The notes: a model not told the origin generated them from the letters alone. A stretch of 64,000 nucleotides of DNA from Gammaproteobacteria bacterium (GCA_009843635.1 VYDB01000004.1:1-64000); one strand, 5' to 3'. Counted from the stretch's first letter, positions 1 to 11,928 are shown. Numbers and translations: made by a program.

Positions 1-653
1 GGGTGGGCGCGCTGGGGGTGGCCATCGCCGATTCGGTGGCCGACGTGATTGAGGATTTCGAGACGCTCATTAACTTCACGGTCCCGGATGCCACCTTGGC
101 AGCGGTCGATGCCTGCCATGACGCGGGGCGGGGCCTGGTCATCGGTACCACCGGCTTCGATGCGGCGGGCCTCGCCCGCATTCGCGCCGCGGCGGAAGCG
201 GTTCCCATTCTCATGGCGCCCAACATGAGCATTGGCGTCAACCTGATGTTCCGCTTGGTGGAGCAGGCGGCGCGAGCCCTGGGCGACGAAGTGGACATCG
301 AAGTGGTCGAGGCCCACCACCGGCACAAGATCGATGCGCCCTCCGGCACCGCGATGCGTTTGGGCGAGATCGTGGCCGGCGCCCTCGGCCGCAGCTTGGA
401 GGAGGACGCGGTGTACGGTCGCCAAGGCGAAACCGGCGCCCGCAATCGGCGCACCATCGGCTTCAGCGCCCTGCGCGGCGGCGACATCGTCGGTGACCAC
501 ACGGTGATGTTCGCCGGCGGCGGGGAGCGCCTCGAGATCACCCATCGAGCCGCCAGCCGCATGAACTTCGCCCTGGGCGCCCTGCGGGCGGCCAAGTTCC
601 TGGCTGACAAGGGCCACGGCCTGTTTGACATGCAGGACGTCTTATCCTTCTGA
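1..653 (+). CDS. dapB: 4-hydroxy-tetrahydrodipicolinate reductase, 5' end cut by window edge
   Basis: Cytosolic NAD(P)H-dependent reductase of the diaminopimelate/lysine pathway. About 216 codons are present where the family has roughly 270, so the N-terminal GxxGxxG nucleotide-binding loop lies off the left edge; the GTG at position 3 is only an in-frame codon. The signature EAHHRHKIDAPSGTA (about bases 304-348) carries the catalytic His and Lys, and the conserved segment ASRMNFALGALRAA follows near the C-terminus. In Pseudomonas-type genomes dapB directly precedes carA; here about 6 kb of minus-strand genes separate them. Confidence 0.95.
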   Translation, partial: VGALGVAIADSVADVIEDFETLINFTVPDATLAAVDACHDAGRGLVIGTTGFDAAGLARIRAAAEAVPILMAPNMSIGVNLMFRLVEQAARALGDEVDIEVVEAHHRHKIDAPSGTAMRLGEIVAGALGRSLEEDAVYGRQGETGARNRRTIGFSALRGGDIVGDHTVMFAGGGERLEITHRAASRMNFALGALRAAKFLADKGHGLFDMQDVLSF

Positions 654-662
654 TTGCGGGGA

Positions 663-1346
663 TCAGTCCTTAAGGCGCTTCCTGATGGCGTCCACCGCCT
701 TCTTGGCGATCAGGGGGAACAGGCCGAGCAGGGCGAAGGAGAGGATCAAGGTCGGTGAGAGGATGCCGGCCAACGACTCCAGCTGCCCGATTTGCTGGCC
801 GGCGTTCACATAGACGAGGGTGCCGGCCAGCATGCCCACTTGGCTCACCCAGAAGAACGTCCAAACCTTCAGCGGCGTCAAGCCCATGGCGAGGTTGATG
901 GCGAAGAAGGGGAAGGCTGGCACCAGGCGCAGGGCGAACAAGTAAAACGCGCCATCCTTGCGCACGCCCGCGTTGATCGGCCCGAGCTGTTTCTCAAAGC
1001 GCCTCTGCACCACATCGCGCAGCAGGTAGCGGGCCAGCAGGAAGGCGAGGGTGGCACCGATGGTGCTGGCGAACGAGACGATCACCGTGCCCAGCGCCAA
1101 CCCGAAAATGGCGCCGGCCGCCAAGGTCAGGATGGCGGCGCCGGGCAGGGAGAGCCCCGTAATGGCGATGTAGGCGGCCAGGAACCCCAGGCTGGTCAGC
1201 CACGGGCTGGCATGGTGGAAATCCACCGCGGCGCTGCGTTGGGCCTGCAGGAACTCCAGGCTCAGGTAGCGTTGCAGATCGAAAGTGAAAAACAGCGCCA
1301 CCAGAACGATGAGCGCGGCCACCAGGAAGATTTGGTTGCGTTTCAT
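663..1346 (-). CDS. TVP38/TMEM64 (SNARE-associated/DedA-like) membrane protein
   Basis: A 227-residue inner-membrane protein. An N-terminal hydrophobic helix (residues 5-22) is followed by several membrane segments and the VTT-domain core FALRLVPAFPFFAINLAMG (about residues 136-154), a re-entrant-loop signature of the TVP38/DedA superfamily, members of which act in lipid scrambling and envelope homeostasis. The basic C-terminus KKAVDAIRKRLKD should be cytoplasmic. It is convergent with dapB, with a 9-base gap, and is the last gene of a minus-strand run that includes glycosyltransferases. The substrate cannot be read from sequence. Confidence 0.85.
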   Translation of the reverse strand: MKRNQIFLVAALIVLVALFFTFDLQRYLSLEFLQAQRSAAVDFHHASPWLTSLGFLAAYIAITGLSLPGAAILTLAAGAIFGLALGTVIVSFASTIGATLAFLLARYLLRDVVQRRFEKQLGPINAGVRKDGAFYLFALRLVPAFPFFAINLAMGLTPLKVWTFFWVSQVGMLAGTLVYVNAGQQIGQLESLAGILSPTLILSFALLGLFPLIAKKAVDAIRKRLKD

Positions 1347-1373
1347 TGGGGCTCCCCGGACTGACGGCCGCGA

Positions 1374-2222
1374 TCAGGGCGCGTTCAGGCTCCAGTCGTA
1401 GTAGTCGTCGAAGCTGTCGAAGTTGTCCAGTTGGGCGGCCAGCTCGGGCCGCGCGTACTGGGCGAGGTGGGCGAACACGCCTTCGTCGGTGCCGCCGAAG
1501 TCCGCCTTGAACCAGTCGTAGATGCTGGAGATCAGCAACTCGCCATCGGTCACCTGCGCCCCCCTCGGATGATTGATGTACTCCGTGGCCCCCTGCTCCA
1601 GAAGCCGCTCCAGGTTGTCGGAGCGGTAAGCCTCAGGGGCGAGGTTGGGGCAGCCGATGCTGGCGCAGTTGACCGCGTAGTGGATGCGCGGATCCCGCCA
1701 GATCGGTCTGAGAATGCCGTGCTCGATGTTGTTCAGCGTCAGTTTTTCGCCTTGCACGGGAATGAGCTCAAGATTCCACGGGCCGAAGTCGATGAGGCCG
1801 CTCTTGATGTCCTTGATCGAGTCCACCGGGTAGCGGGGCACGATGACGAACACGGTGAGCGCGTTGTACAGGTTGATCCAGTAGGCCATTTGCTCAGCCT
1901 TGGCGAAGCTGCGGGGATCCAGCGTGGCCAGGCTTTTGAGATAGCCGCCAAGTTTCTGTCGATCATCGGCGCTGGCCTTGAGTGCGCCATAGTCGAAGCG
2001 GTGAATGCCGGAGGGGTCGTCGGTGCGCAGATAGCGGTCGAGGATCTCTTGCCAGGGTGCATGGTCGATGGTTGCCGTGTTGGACTCATCGCTGGCATCC
2101 CACATGGGAATCAACTCCGCATCCTGGGCCGCGGCCGGCAGGCCCGCCATGCCCAGCACAATGGCCAAGGCAGCGGTTGCGCTGCCCAGGAAAGACCCAA
2201 GGCTCGGGCGGGTTCGCTTCAT
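1374..2222 (-). CDS. DUF547 domain secreted protein
   Basis: A 282-residue protein with a clear Sec signal peptide: basic start MKRTRP, hydrophobic core about 13-30, cleavage probably after AAA. The rest is a DUF547 domain: AYWINLYNALTVFVI near its middle, then HYAVNCASIGCPNLAPEAY, with two cysteines four residues apart (C-A-S-I-G-C), as is usual for the family. Biochemical role is unknown; the Cys and His pattern suggests a hydrolase- or redox-like pocket, which is inference. It is 27 bases upstream of the VTT protein and 18 bases downstream of a glycosyltransferase, so probably cotranscribed. Confidence 0.85.
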   Translation of the reverse strand: MKRTRPSLGSFLGSATAALAIVLGMAGLPAAAQDAELIPMWDASDESNTATIDHAPWQEILDRYLRTDDPSGIHRFDYGALKASADDRQKLGGYLKSLATLDPRSFAKAEQMAYWINLYNALTVFVIVPRYPVDSIKDIKSGLIDFGPWNLELIPVQGEKLTLNNIEHGILRPIWRDPRIHYAVNCASIGCPNLAPEAYRSDNLERLLEQGATEYINHPRGAQVTDGELLISSIYDWFKADFGGTDEGVFAHLAQYARPELAAQLDNFDSFDDYYDWSLNAP

Positions 2223-2240
2223 CGTCAGTTTTGCCTCGCT

Positions 2241-2978
2241 TTAGATGGGTGGCGCTGGCAACGGGCTCCGCGTTCGCCGCTGCTGTTGCCAGCGGAGCTT
2301 CGCGATCATGCCCAGGATGCCGCAACCGGCGCCGACTGCGCCGCGCAGCGTGCCGCTGATCTTGGATTGGCCGATACGTTGGCGGGTGTCCACTGGCGCC
2401 TCGACCATTTTCAAACCGTGCTGAATCGCTTTGACCTGCATCTCCACCGTCCAGCCAAAGGCCAGATCCCGCATGTCGAGCTGGGCTAGGGCTTTGCTGC
2501 GGATGGCCCGGTAGGGGCCTAGGTCCGTCACCCGTTGGCCCCAGAGCAGGCGGATCAGGGTGGTGGCCACCCAGTTGCCGGCCTTTTGGCTGCGGGTGAG
2601 TGCGCCGCGGTCCTGTTTGCCCAGGGTGCGGGAGCCGATCGCTAGATCAGCCCCGGCGCTGATGATGCTGAGCAGGCGCGTGGCCTGGGCCGCGTGAAAA
2701 GCGTGGTCGGCGTCGGTGAACAGCACGATGTCGGATGGGGCTAGTGCGCCGATGGCCGCCAGGCAGGCCCTGCCGTAGCCGGGCTGCGCCTCTTGCACGA
2801 CTCGGCCGCCGGCCTCGGCCGCACGCTCGGCGGTGGCGTCGGTGGAGCCGTTGTCGCAAACCACGACCTCATCGACGATGCGCGATTCATCCTCGTTGCG
2901 CAGGGCCAGAAGATCGCCAACCACCAAGCCGACCGACTGCGCTTCGTTCAAAGCCGGAATCGCGACCCCTACGGTCAT
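2241..2978 (-). CDS. Family 2 glycosyltransferase
   Basis: About 245 residues with a GT-A fold pattern: VGVAIPALNEAQSVG at the N-terminus, CDNGSTDAT (nucleotide site), FTDADHAF containing the DxD metal-binding motif, and GSRTLGKQDRGALT. This matches GT2 enzymes of the dolichyl-phosphate glucosyl/mannosyl transferase type. No C-terminal membrane segments are seen, so it is likely a soluble or peripheral enzyme of envelope glycan or lipid-linked sugar synthesis. I chose the ATG at 2978 because MTVGVAIP is the usual family start; an upstream ATG at 2990 adds four residues. The glycosyltransferase at 5120 may share a pathway (inference). Confidence 0.85.
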   Translation of the reverse strand: MTVGVAIPALNEAQSVGLVVGDLLALRNEDESRIVDEVVVCDNGSTDATAERAAEAGGRVVQEAQPGYGRACLAAIGALAPSDIVLFTDADHAFHAAQATRLLSIISAGADLAIGSRTLGKQDRGALTRSQKAGNWVATTLIRLLWGQRVTDLGPYRAIRSKALAQLDMRDLAFGWTVEMQVKAIQHGLKMVEAPVDTRQRIGQSKISGTLRGAVGAGCGILGMIAKLRWQQQRRTRSPLPAPPI

Positions 2979-3033
2979 GCCGTGGTACACGAGTCCGGCC
3001 CCCAGTCAGTGTGGTGCCTACGAGTGCTCAGCG

Positions 3034-3894
3034 TTACCGCCGACCGGCCTGATAGACGTCGAATGTATAGGACACCGTCGCTGCGATCGCATCGAAATCC
3101 GCCGTGTTACGGCCGTCGATGACCGTGAACCAGTTTAGGCCAAAGCCCAGTTGCGGGGTTGCATTGAACGTTGCGCCGAGGCCAATGCGCTCGATGTCTT
3201 CGGTGGTTTCCGGGAAGCGGCCGAAGTTGAAGCCCGGGTCTCCGATGTCCAAGCTGCCGCCAGCCATGGTGTTGTGGTACTGAGCGTTCAGGATCAACCG
3301 CGGGCTGGCCACTAGGAAGGCCTTGGCGTTCAGGAAGGTCTCGTCCGGCACCTTGTTGTCGCGGGTGCGGTGGCCGATTTCGCCGGAAAGCGCGAATCGG
3401 CCGCCCATGATCTTGCCCACGATCAGCGATGCCTCGACGCCGCTGGCGTCATCGCCGATGGCGGTGGGAACCCCGGCGTTGTAGTCGCTGGAAATGGTTG
3501 CGCCAAGGCGCAGGGCGACGCTCGGGGCGCCTAGGTTGATGTCTTCGTCCACCACGCGCCAGGTCACTCCCAAATTGATGTCGGTGATGCCGTCCTGGTC
3601 CGGCGGTCCCGGCGGGGAAGGCGCCTTGCCGGACACATCGGCACGGCCAACCTGGAAGTCAACGGCGACCGAGTCTGTCAGCCCATAATCCCCGCTGAGC
3701 CAGAAGGTGTCCTGATCGATCTTCTGGAATGGCAGGTCCCGGCGTGCCTTGCCGCGATAGAACTTCTTGGCCGACTCGGAGACGTAGGAAAGGTTGAGCG
3801 AGCCGGATTTCGGCACGGGCAGCCAAGGCGAGCCATCAGCCCAAACGGGTACGGAAAGGAAAAGGGCGAGGGGCAGGATGGTCAGCGCTTTCAT
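3034..3894 (-). CDS. Predicted outer-membrane beta-barrel protein, function unknown
   Basis: A 286-residue protein starting at the ATG at 3894, with signal peptide MKALTILPLALFLSVPVWA and cleavage before DGSPW. The mature part is a run of short amphipathic alternating segments with aromatic ends, such as GSLNLSYVSES, DTFWLSGDYGL, ALRLGATISSDY, GGRFALSGEIGH and AIAATVSYTFDVY, typical of a transmembrane barrel. The start overlaps the stop of the preceding secreted gene by 4 bases (3891-3894), so the two are translationally coupled. I do not recognise a named family; porin-like or transporter-like barrels are the nearest idea. Confidence 0.65.
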   Translation of the reverse strand: MKALTILPLALFLSVPVWADGSPWLPVPKSGSLNLSYVSESAKKFYRGKARRDLPFQKIDQDTFWLSGDYGLTDSVAVDFQVGRADVSGKAPSPPGPPDQDGITDINLGVTWRVVDEDINLGAPSVALRLGATISSDYNAGVPTAIGDDASGVEASLIVGKIMGGRFALSGEIGHRTRDNKVPDETFLNAKAFLVASPRLILNAQYHNTMAGGSLDIGDPGFNFGRFPETTEDIERIGLGATFNATPQLGFGLNWFTVIDGRNTADFDAIAATVSYTFDVYQAGRR

Positions 3895-4310
3895 CGGCCC
3901 ACTCCAAACCGTCGACTGAGGTAGTACTGGACGGCTTCCTGCTCGTCCACCTTGCCGTCGCAGCCGGTCGCGCCCTCTCCGGGGCAAAGCTGCTTGACGA
4001 GGGCATCGCTGCTCGACTCCTCGAACTTGACCTCCGCACGGGTGGCTAGGCTTTCGACCAAGCTCCGCGCCAGCGCCGTGTTGACGTCGCCGCGCTTGAT
4101 CGCGCAGTCCGCCCGATTGCAAGCCAGCTTGCGAAAGAACGCCGATTTGCCTTGCTTGTAAAGGGCGCCGTACTGGCTGATGCCACCAGCGCCAGTGCCG
4201 ACCGAGCCGGATGCGAGCGCTGTGGGCGATACGAGGAACGCCGCAATCGATGTCGCCAGCAGCGCATGGGCCAGCCGACGAAGGGTTGATGGAGTCTTGG
4301 GATCGACCAT
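3891..4310 (-). CDS. Small secreted cysteine-containing protein, unknown
   Basis: A 139-residue protein. The N-terminus is basic then hydrophobic (LLATSIAAFLVSPTALA), a Sec signal peptide. The mature part is small and polar with four cysteines arranged as two close pairs (C-N-R-A-D-C and C-P-G-E-G-A-T-G-C), suggesting two periplasmic disulfides. EQEAVQYYLSRRFG near the C-terminus looks helical. It is the first gene of a two-gene unit whose second member, a predicted outer-membrane barrel, overlaps it by 4 bases; a soluble partner or chaperone of that barrel is a reasonable inference. No family recognised. Confidence 0.65.
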   Translation of the reverse strand: MVDPKTPSTLRRLAHALLATSIAAFLVSPTALASGSVGTGAGGISQYGALYKQGKSAFFRKLACNRADCAIKRGDVNTALARSLVESLATRAEVKFEESSSDALVKQLCPGEGATGCDGKVDEQEAVQYYLSRRFGVGR

Positions 4311-4422
4311 GTTCCGTCCTTGGTTTCTTTTTGTGTCAGTGGGTGCTCAGTGCGCACCGGCGGCGCATCATAGCAGGATACGTGGGGAATCAATCAATGG
4401 GCGCAAGGGGTCTTCGGGGTGT

Positions 4423-5127
4423 CTATCGGGCGGGGGACAGCGAGCATTGCCCGCGGTCCGGGTTCGGCTCGACCTCGGCCAGCCCCAGCAGGCCCTTGAG
4501 CGCATCGGCTCCGCCCACGTAGCGGCCGTCGATCCAGATCTGGGGCACCGTGACCGGCGTCTTGGGGCCGATGATGGGTTTGACGCGTGCCAGCATTTCG
4601 TAGAGAGCGCGGGTGTCCTTGACCACGTCGTAGTAGCGGTTCTCGATTCCCGCCTCGGCCAGATACCCCTTGGCCCGAACGCAGTGCGGGCAGCCGGTCT
4701 TGCCAAAAACGTGATTGCCGGCGAGGGGGTTGTCCGCCATGGCGGCTTCGATGACGGCTTGGGTCAGCACACCCCGATTCAGCGCCAGGCCTTGGGAGAT
4801 GACCTTGCCGTTCACCAGCACGATGGGGGCGTGCCAGCCGCCCTTGGGCAGCGGTTTCCACCATTCGGTCAGCCAGTCGCGAAGATCGAGTTCCACCTCG
4901 ATGCCCGCCAAGTCGGTTTCGATGCAGTCTTGGATGATGTCGTGGGTCAGCGCGCATTCGCCGCAGGGAATGTTCACTTTGAACGGTCCCCAAGCGCCCG
5001 CCCAGCGAAAAACGGTGATGTTGACAGGACTCTTTTTCTTGATCGCGGGGCGAGGCTGTCGCACGAGCTGCCCTTTGTGCCCGGCGACCGTCCTATCGTC
5101 GGTCTGAGGCATCGTCTCGTTAGGCAT
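4423..5127 (-). CDS. Glutaredoxin-domain protein, two thioredoxin-like halves
   Basis: About 234 residues. The C-terminal half is a glutaredoxin: NHVFGKTGCPHCVRAKGYL with the CxxC active site (C-P-H-C), then TVPQIWIDGRYVGGADAL, the TVP cis-proline and GG glutathione-binding features. The N-terminal half also looks thioredoxin-like (ITVFRWAGAWGPFKVNIPC, then the VLVNGKVISQG stretch) and has a lone NIPCGEC pair. It is probably a cytosolic glutathione-dependent thiol reductase. Start choice: ATG at 5127 overlaps the stop of the upstream gene by 8 bases; ATG at 5112 is an alternative. A longer in-frame reading upstream is antisense composition of the neighbour, not coding. Confidence 0.75.
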   Translation of the reverse strand: MPNETMPQTDDRTVAGHKGQLVRQPRPAIKKKSPVNITVFRWAGAWGPFKVNIPCGECALTHDIIQDCIETDLAGIEVELDLRDWLTEWWKPLPKGGWHAPIVLVNGKVISQGLALNRGVLTQAVIEAAMADNPLAGNHVFGKTGCPHCVRAKGYLAEAGIENRYYDVVKDTRALYEMLARVKPIIGPKTPVTVPQIWIDGRYVGGADALKGLLGLAEVEPNPDRGQCSLSPAR

Positions 5128-6508
5128 CCACAATCCGTTTGGTTTGTTGCGGGGGCGCACTGTAACGCCGCCAGGCGTCGGCGCACAAGGCAAGAATGAC
5201 CACGCCGAACTCCACCGGGCGAACCCAAGCGGGATGGGCGAAAGGATCCAGGTCGACAACGGCGCCCAGGTTGGCGCCGGTGATGTACGACAGCAACAGA
5301 GCCCAGGCGGCAGTCCAGGCCCACCAGCTCGGCCACAACGCGGCAAACGGCAAGAGCCACAACGCATACCAAGGATTGATGACCGGCGCGGCGAGCAGGA
5401 ACAAGCCGAATATCCAGTCGCCCCGAGGCAGTCCCCCGGCGGCCGCCCGTTGATGGTGCAGCCAGTAGGCGGTGCCGAGAATCGCGAGACCGACCCCGAG
5501 CGCCAGCTTCGCAGGCAGGGGTGGCAGCCAGAGGGTCAGCAAGCCGTAGAGGGCGGCGTTGAACTCCCAAGTTTGCGCGAAGATGGCGAGCGCGGCCCAG
5601 TCGGAACTGCCCTGAACCAGGAAAGGGGCGTAGAGCAGCCCTAGGATGCCGATGAAGGCAAGCCAAGCCCGCGGCGGCGACCGCCACAGAATGAAGGGCG
5701 CAAGCAGCAGCGCGAACACCTTGGCGCCCACCGCCAGCGCCAGGCAGACCGCGGCGCCGATCATCCGGTCCCGTCGGTGCAGCAGCAGCGCCGCGAACAG
5801 CAGGCAGGCACCCAAGCCGTCGGGATGGGCGGTGAAGGCGATTTCCTTGATGACCAGCGGACACCAAGCGTAGAGCAGAACGAAGCCCGCGGGGGCGACC
5901 GAGAGCAACAGCCGGATAAGCGCCAAATCGACGCCGATCAGCAGAAGCTGCAGCGGGACCAGGCTGCCGGGCCCGAGCAGGTGGCTGGCCAGAAAGGCGT
6001 ATTGGGTGGTCGGCCCGTAGATGGTAGGCAGGTCCGGGTAGTTGATCTGATCGAGCAGGCGTTGAAACACCGGCGGCACGCTCGGGTCGGCGAAGGCCTC
6101 GGCCGGTGCTGCGCCGTAGGGCGTGCCGGTCTCCATGAACCGGTAGCCGTCCCAGAGGTAGCGGAACCAGTCGTCTTCGAACAGCGGAACGCCGAACGGC
6201 CCGCACAGCCGGAACAGCGCCGCCCAGATCAGCAGCCTTGGGATCGGCAGCCGGTCGGGCGTGCGCCAAAAGAACGCGAAGACCATCACCACCGGCAAGG
6301 ACACCCAGCCGATCAAGGCGAAGAACCCCCACAGCTCTGGCGCCGCGACCGTGCCTTGGGAGTACCAGGCCAAGGCGGCGTAGCCCAGCAAGCCGGCCGC
6401 TCCGCCTAGATCCACGACCCGGTTGGGCGTGGCGTCAACTAGGTGATGGCGGCCCGTTGGCCCAATGGCCCGGTGCGGTGGCATGTTGTCACTAGGGCTA
6501 GGAAACAA
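5120..6508 (-). CDS. Polytopic GT-C type (GT87-like) glycosyltransferase
   Basis: A 462-residue integral membrane protein with about ten to twelve hydrophobic segments. The first loop after the initial helices holds EDDWFRYLWDGYRF (near residue 110), an acidic pair of the kind that marks catalytic loops of GT-C enzymes using polyprenyl-phosphate sugars. NPWYALWLLPFAAL and FTAHPDGLG are further features shared with GT87-type mannosyltransferases. It would transfer a lipid-linked sugar on the periplasmic face of the inner membrane. It is the first gene of the minus-strand run, divergent from carA; the GT2 enzyme at 2241 could supply its donor (inference). Confidence 0.7.
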   Translation of the reverse strand: MFPSPSDNMPPHRAIGPTGRHHLVDATPNRVVDLGGAAGLLGYAALAWYSQGTVAAPELWGFFALIGWVSLPVVMVFAFFWRTPDRLPIPRLLIWAALFRLCGPFGVPLFEDDWFRYLWDGYRFMETGTPYGAAPAEAFADPSVPPVFQRLLDQINYPDLPTIYGPTTQYAFLASHLLGPGSLVPLQLLLIGVDLALIRLLLSVAPAGFVLLYAWCPLVIKEIAFTAHPDGLGACLLFAALLLHRRDRMIGAAVCLALAVGAKVFALLLAPFILWRSPPRAWLAFIGILGLLYAPFLVQGSSDWAALAIFAQTWEFNAALYGLLTLWLPPLPAKLALGVGLAILGTAYWLHHQRAAAGGLPRGDWIFGLFLLAAPVINPWYALWLLPFAALWPSWWAWTAAWALLLSYITGANLGAVVDLDPFAHPAWVRPVEFGVVILALCADAWRRYSAPPQQTKRIVDA

Positions 6509-6607
6509 GCGCTTCTCCCGGCTTATGGCGACGATTTTAAGTCAGCCTTCAGACGCGCTTCGATGCCGATCAATCCGAATCATCGACCCGTAGGGCCGGG
6601 GGAGTGG

Positions 6608-6636
6608 TTCGCAAGAAAGCCGAAGTGGGTTAGAAT
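6608..6636 (+). promoter_or_regulatory. Predicted sigma-70 promoter of carAB
   Basis: A -35-like TTCGCA (6608-6613) and a -10-like TAGAAT (6631-6636; five of six consensus bases) are separated by 17 bases. Transcription would start near 6643, about 120 bases before carA and immediately upstream of the leader hairpin at 6652. No other good pair was seen between 6509 and 6765. Confidence 0.55.
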
Positions 6637-6651
6637 GCGGCCCCAACGCAA

Positions 6652-6684
6652 GGCGAGGTCGATGGGCATCGGTCTCGCCTTTTT
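6652..6684 (+). terminator. Intrinsic-terminator-like hairpin in the carA leader (possible attenuator)
   Basis: Arms 6652-6663 and 6668-6679 form a 12-pair stem (ten Watson-Crick and two G-U pairs in RNA) closing a GGGC loop, followed by five T at 6680-6684; A6650-A6651 can extend the stem. The genes to the left are on the other strand, so it does not end an upstream plus-strand gene and sits inside the leader of carAB. The 5' arm sequence GGCGAG recurs at 6746-6751, just before the carA Shine-Dalgarno, so the 3' arm could pair with either copy. Confidence 0.7.
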
Positions 6685-6765
6685 GCAACCCCCTCTCGCT
6701 CTTCTGTTCGGCAGGGTGGGTGAGGGGCTTGAAGTCACCGATCGCGGCGAGGAGGTTGGTCCAGG

Positions 6766-7882
6766 TTGAAGCCCGCAGTGCTTGCATTGGAAGACGGTAG
6801 CCTGTTTCGCGGCCATTCGTTTGGCGCCGAGGGCGTTGCCGTTGGCGAAGTGGTGTTCAACACGGCCATGACCGGCTATCAGGAAATCCTTACCGATCCC
6901 TCCTACGCCCGACAGATCGTCACTCTTACCTATCCGCAGATCGGCAACACCGGCGTCAATCCGGAGGATGTGGAATCCGGGGGCGTCAGCGCCGCCGGGT
7001 TGGTGATCCGGCAGTTGCCGCGCCGGGCCAGCAGTTGGCGCCAATCCCAGACGCTGCCGGACTTTCTCGTGGAACGCAACGTTGTCGCCATTGCCGGCGT
7101 CGATACCCGCCGCCTGACCCGGCTGGTGCGCGAGCGGGGCGCCCTGGCGGGCTGCATCGCGGCCGGTGACTGTTCCGAAGCGGACGCCGTGGCCGAGGCG
7201 CGGGCCTTTCCTGGCTTGAAGGGCATGGATCTCGCTAAAGCCGTGACCTGCGATGAAGCCTACGAGTGGCGCGAAGGCGCTTGGACCTTGGGCGAAGGTT
7301 ATGGCGCGACAGCCAACGGGCGCTTTCATGTCGTCGCCTACGACTTCGGCGTCAAGCGCAACATCTTAAGGCTGTTGGCTAGCCGCGGCTGTCGGGTGAC
7401 GGTGGTGCCGGCCACGACCTCCGCTGAAGCCGCACTGGCTTTGCAGCCCGACGGCGTGTTCCTCTCCAACGGCCCCGGCGACCCGGAGCCCTGCCGCTAC
7501 GCCATCGACGCCATCGCCGAGCTGCTCGACGCCTCGGTGCCGCTGTTCGGCATCTGCCTGGGTCATCAGTTGCTCGGCTTGGCCAGCGGCGCCGCCACCG
7601 TCAAGATGCCCCACGGCCACCACGGCGCCAACCATCCGGTGCAGGACCTCGATACCGGGCAGGTGGTCATCACCAGCCAGAATCACGGCTTCGCCGTGGA
7701 TCAGGCGAGCCTGCCGAATTGCCTTGAGGCCACGCACGTCTCGCTGTTCGACGGCACCCTGCAGGGCGTTCGGCGCACCGACCGGCCCGCCTTCGGCTTT
7801 CAGGGGCATCCCGAGGCCAGCCCCGGCCCCCAGGATTGCGCCTACCTGTTCGACCACTTCCTGGACTTGATGGAAGCCGCCA

Positions 7883-7890
<8 letters not shown>
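6766..7890 (+). CDS. carA: Carbamoyl-phosphate synthase small subunit (glutaminase)
   Basis: Hydrolyses glutamine and channels ammonia to CarB for carbamoyl phosphate, used in arginine and pyrimidine synthesis. 374 residues, normal length. The N-terminal domain carries [19 protein letters not shown]; the C-terminal class-I glutaminase domain has [10 protein letters not shown] with nucleophile Cys264 and the His/Glu of [11 protein letters not shown]. Start is TTG at 6766, ten bases after GGAGG (6751-6755), giving [12 protein letters not shown], the usual N-terminus. Its last codons overlap the carB GTG by 8 bases. Regulation is likely through the promoter and leader hairpin described separately. 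Confidence 0.97.
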
Positions 7891-11148
<3,258 letters not shown>

Positions 11149-11149
<1 letters not shown>

Positions 11150-11406
11150 GGAGCCTCTGATCAAGTCCCGTTCGCTCAGCGCTTCACTGGTAGAGGATGC
11201 AAAGGATGTCGCAATGGAGTACGGTTTGTCGCGGAGTTGATGTCAATGCTGACATGGAGCGCCGTGAAGCGCCCTTCGGGAGGGCTTGGCGGACGCGCTG
11301 GCGGCGTTGCGGCTCATTGTGTGGGGCCTGCCACACGGCTTCGCCGCGCCTTGCCATCACGCCCGCCAAGCTCCTCTGAGCTTCCGGGACTTAATCAGAG
11401 GCTCCC
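11149..11406. mobile_element. MITE-like element with near-perfect terminal inverted repeats
   Basis: The ends 11149-11170 and 11385-11406 are inverted repeats of 22 bases with one mismatch, and a GCTCAG stretch just inside continues the match. About 258 bases are enclosed with no convincing gene. The left end starts at the carB stop codon and the right end is 48 bases before greA. This is the architecture of a small non-autonomous transposable element. I see no clear target-site duplication and cannot assign it to an insertion-sequence family. It accounts for the 305-base interval 11150-11454, in which I saw nothing else. Confidence 0.75.
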
Positions 11407-11454
11407 TCGCGCTTGGGGGCGGGAACCACTTGAGACGCACGAGGCTTCACGGAC

Positions 11455-11928
11455 ATGCCCACACCCATGACCTTGGAAGGTGCTGCGTCCCTGCGCCAGG
11501 AGCTGCAGCAGCGTAAGACCGAGAAGCGCCACGAGATCAGCCGCGCCATCGGCGCCGCCCGCGAGCACGGCGACCTGCGTGAGAACGCCGAGTACCACGC
11601 CGCCCGTGAGCAGCAGGGCTTCAACGAGGGCCGCATTCGCGAAATCGAAGCCAAGCTGGCCGACGCCCAAATCATCGACATCACCAAGGTGCCCCCCCAG
11701 GGCAAGGTGATCTTCGGCACCACCGTGCGCCTGATCGCCGGCGACACCGGCGACGCCATCACCTACAAGATCGTCGGCGAGGACGAAGCGGACCTGAAGG
11801 CAGGCAAGATCTCCGTGATGTCACCCATCGCCCGAGCCCTGATCGGCAAGTCGGTGGGCGATGAGGTGACCGTGAAAACACCGAGCGGCGAGACGAGCTA
11901 CGAGGTGGATGGGGTGGAGCATGTGTAG
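11455..11928 (+). CDS. greA: Transcription elongation factor GreA
   Basis: Binds the secondary channel of RNA polymerase and stimulates cleavage of backtracked RNA. 157 residues, the normal length. The N-terminal coiled coil contains [20 protein letters not shown], whose DLxENAEY tip holds the acidic residues that act in the active centre; the C-terminal FKBP-like domain ends [20 protein letters not shown]. Start ATG 11455; an internal ATG at 11467 would give the shorter MTLEGAASL form. carB-greA adjacency is conserved in Pseudomonas-type genomes; here a MITE-like element lies between them. Confidence 0.96.
   Translation: MPTPMTLEGAASLRQELQQRKTEKRHEISRAIGAAREHGDLRENAEYHAAREQQGFNEGRIREIEAKLADAQIIDITKVPPQGKVIFGTTVRLIAGDTGDAITYKIVGEDEADLKAGKISVMSPIARALIGKSVGDEVTVKTPSGETSYEVDGVEHV

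Noticed and set aside
1431..2489. Very long antisense frames (also 4180-5199, 9101-11164, 16047-18203, 25238-27028, 35513-37153)
   Set aside because: They lie opposite well-identified genes and have the Arg/His/Gly/Gln composition typical of reverse-strand readings in GC-rich coding DNA.
6635..6769. A 44-residue leader peptide with early Arg codons overlapping the carA start
   Set aside because: Its ATG lies within the -10 box of the predicted promoter, so it would not be on the transcript; it has no Shine-Dalgarno.
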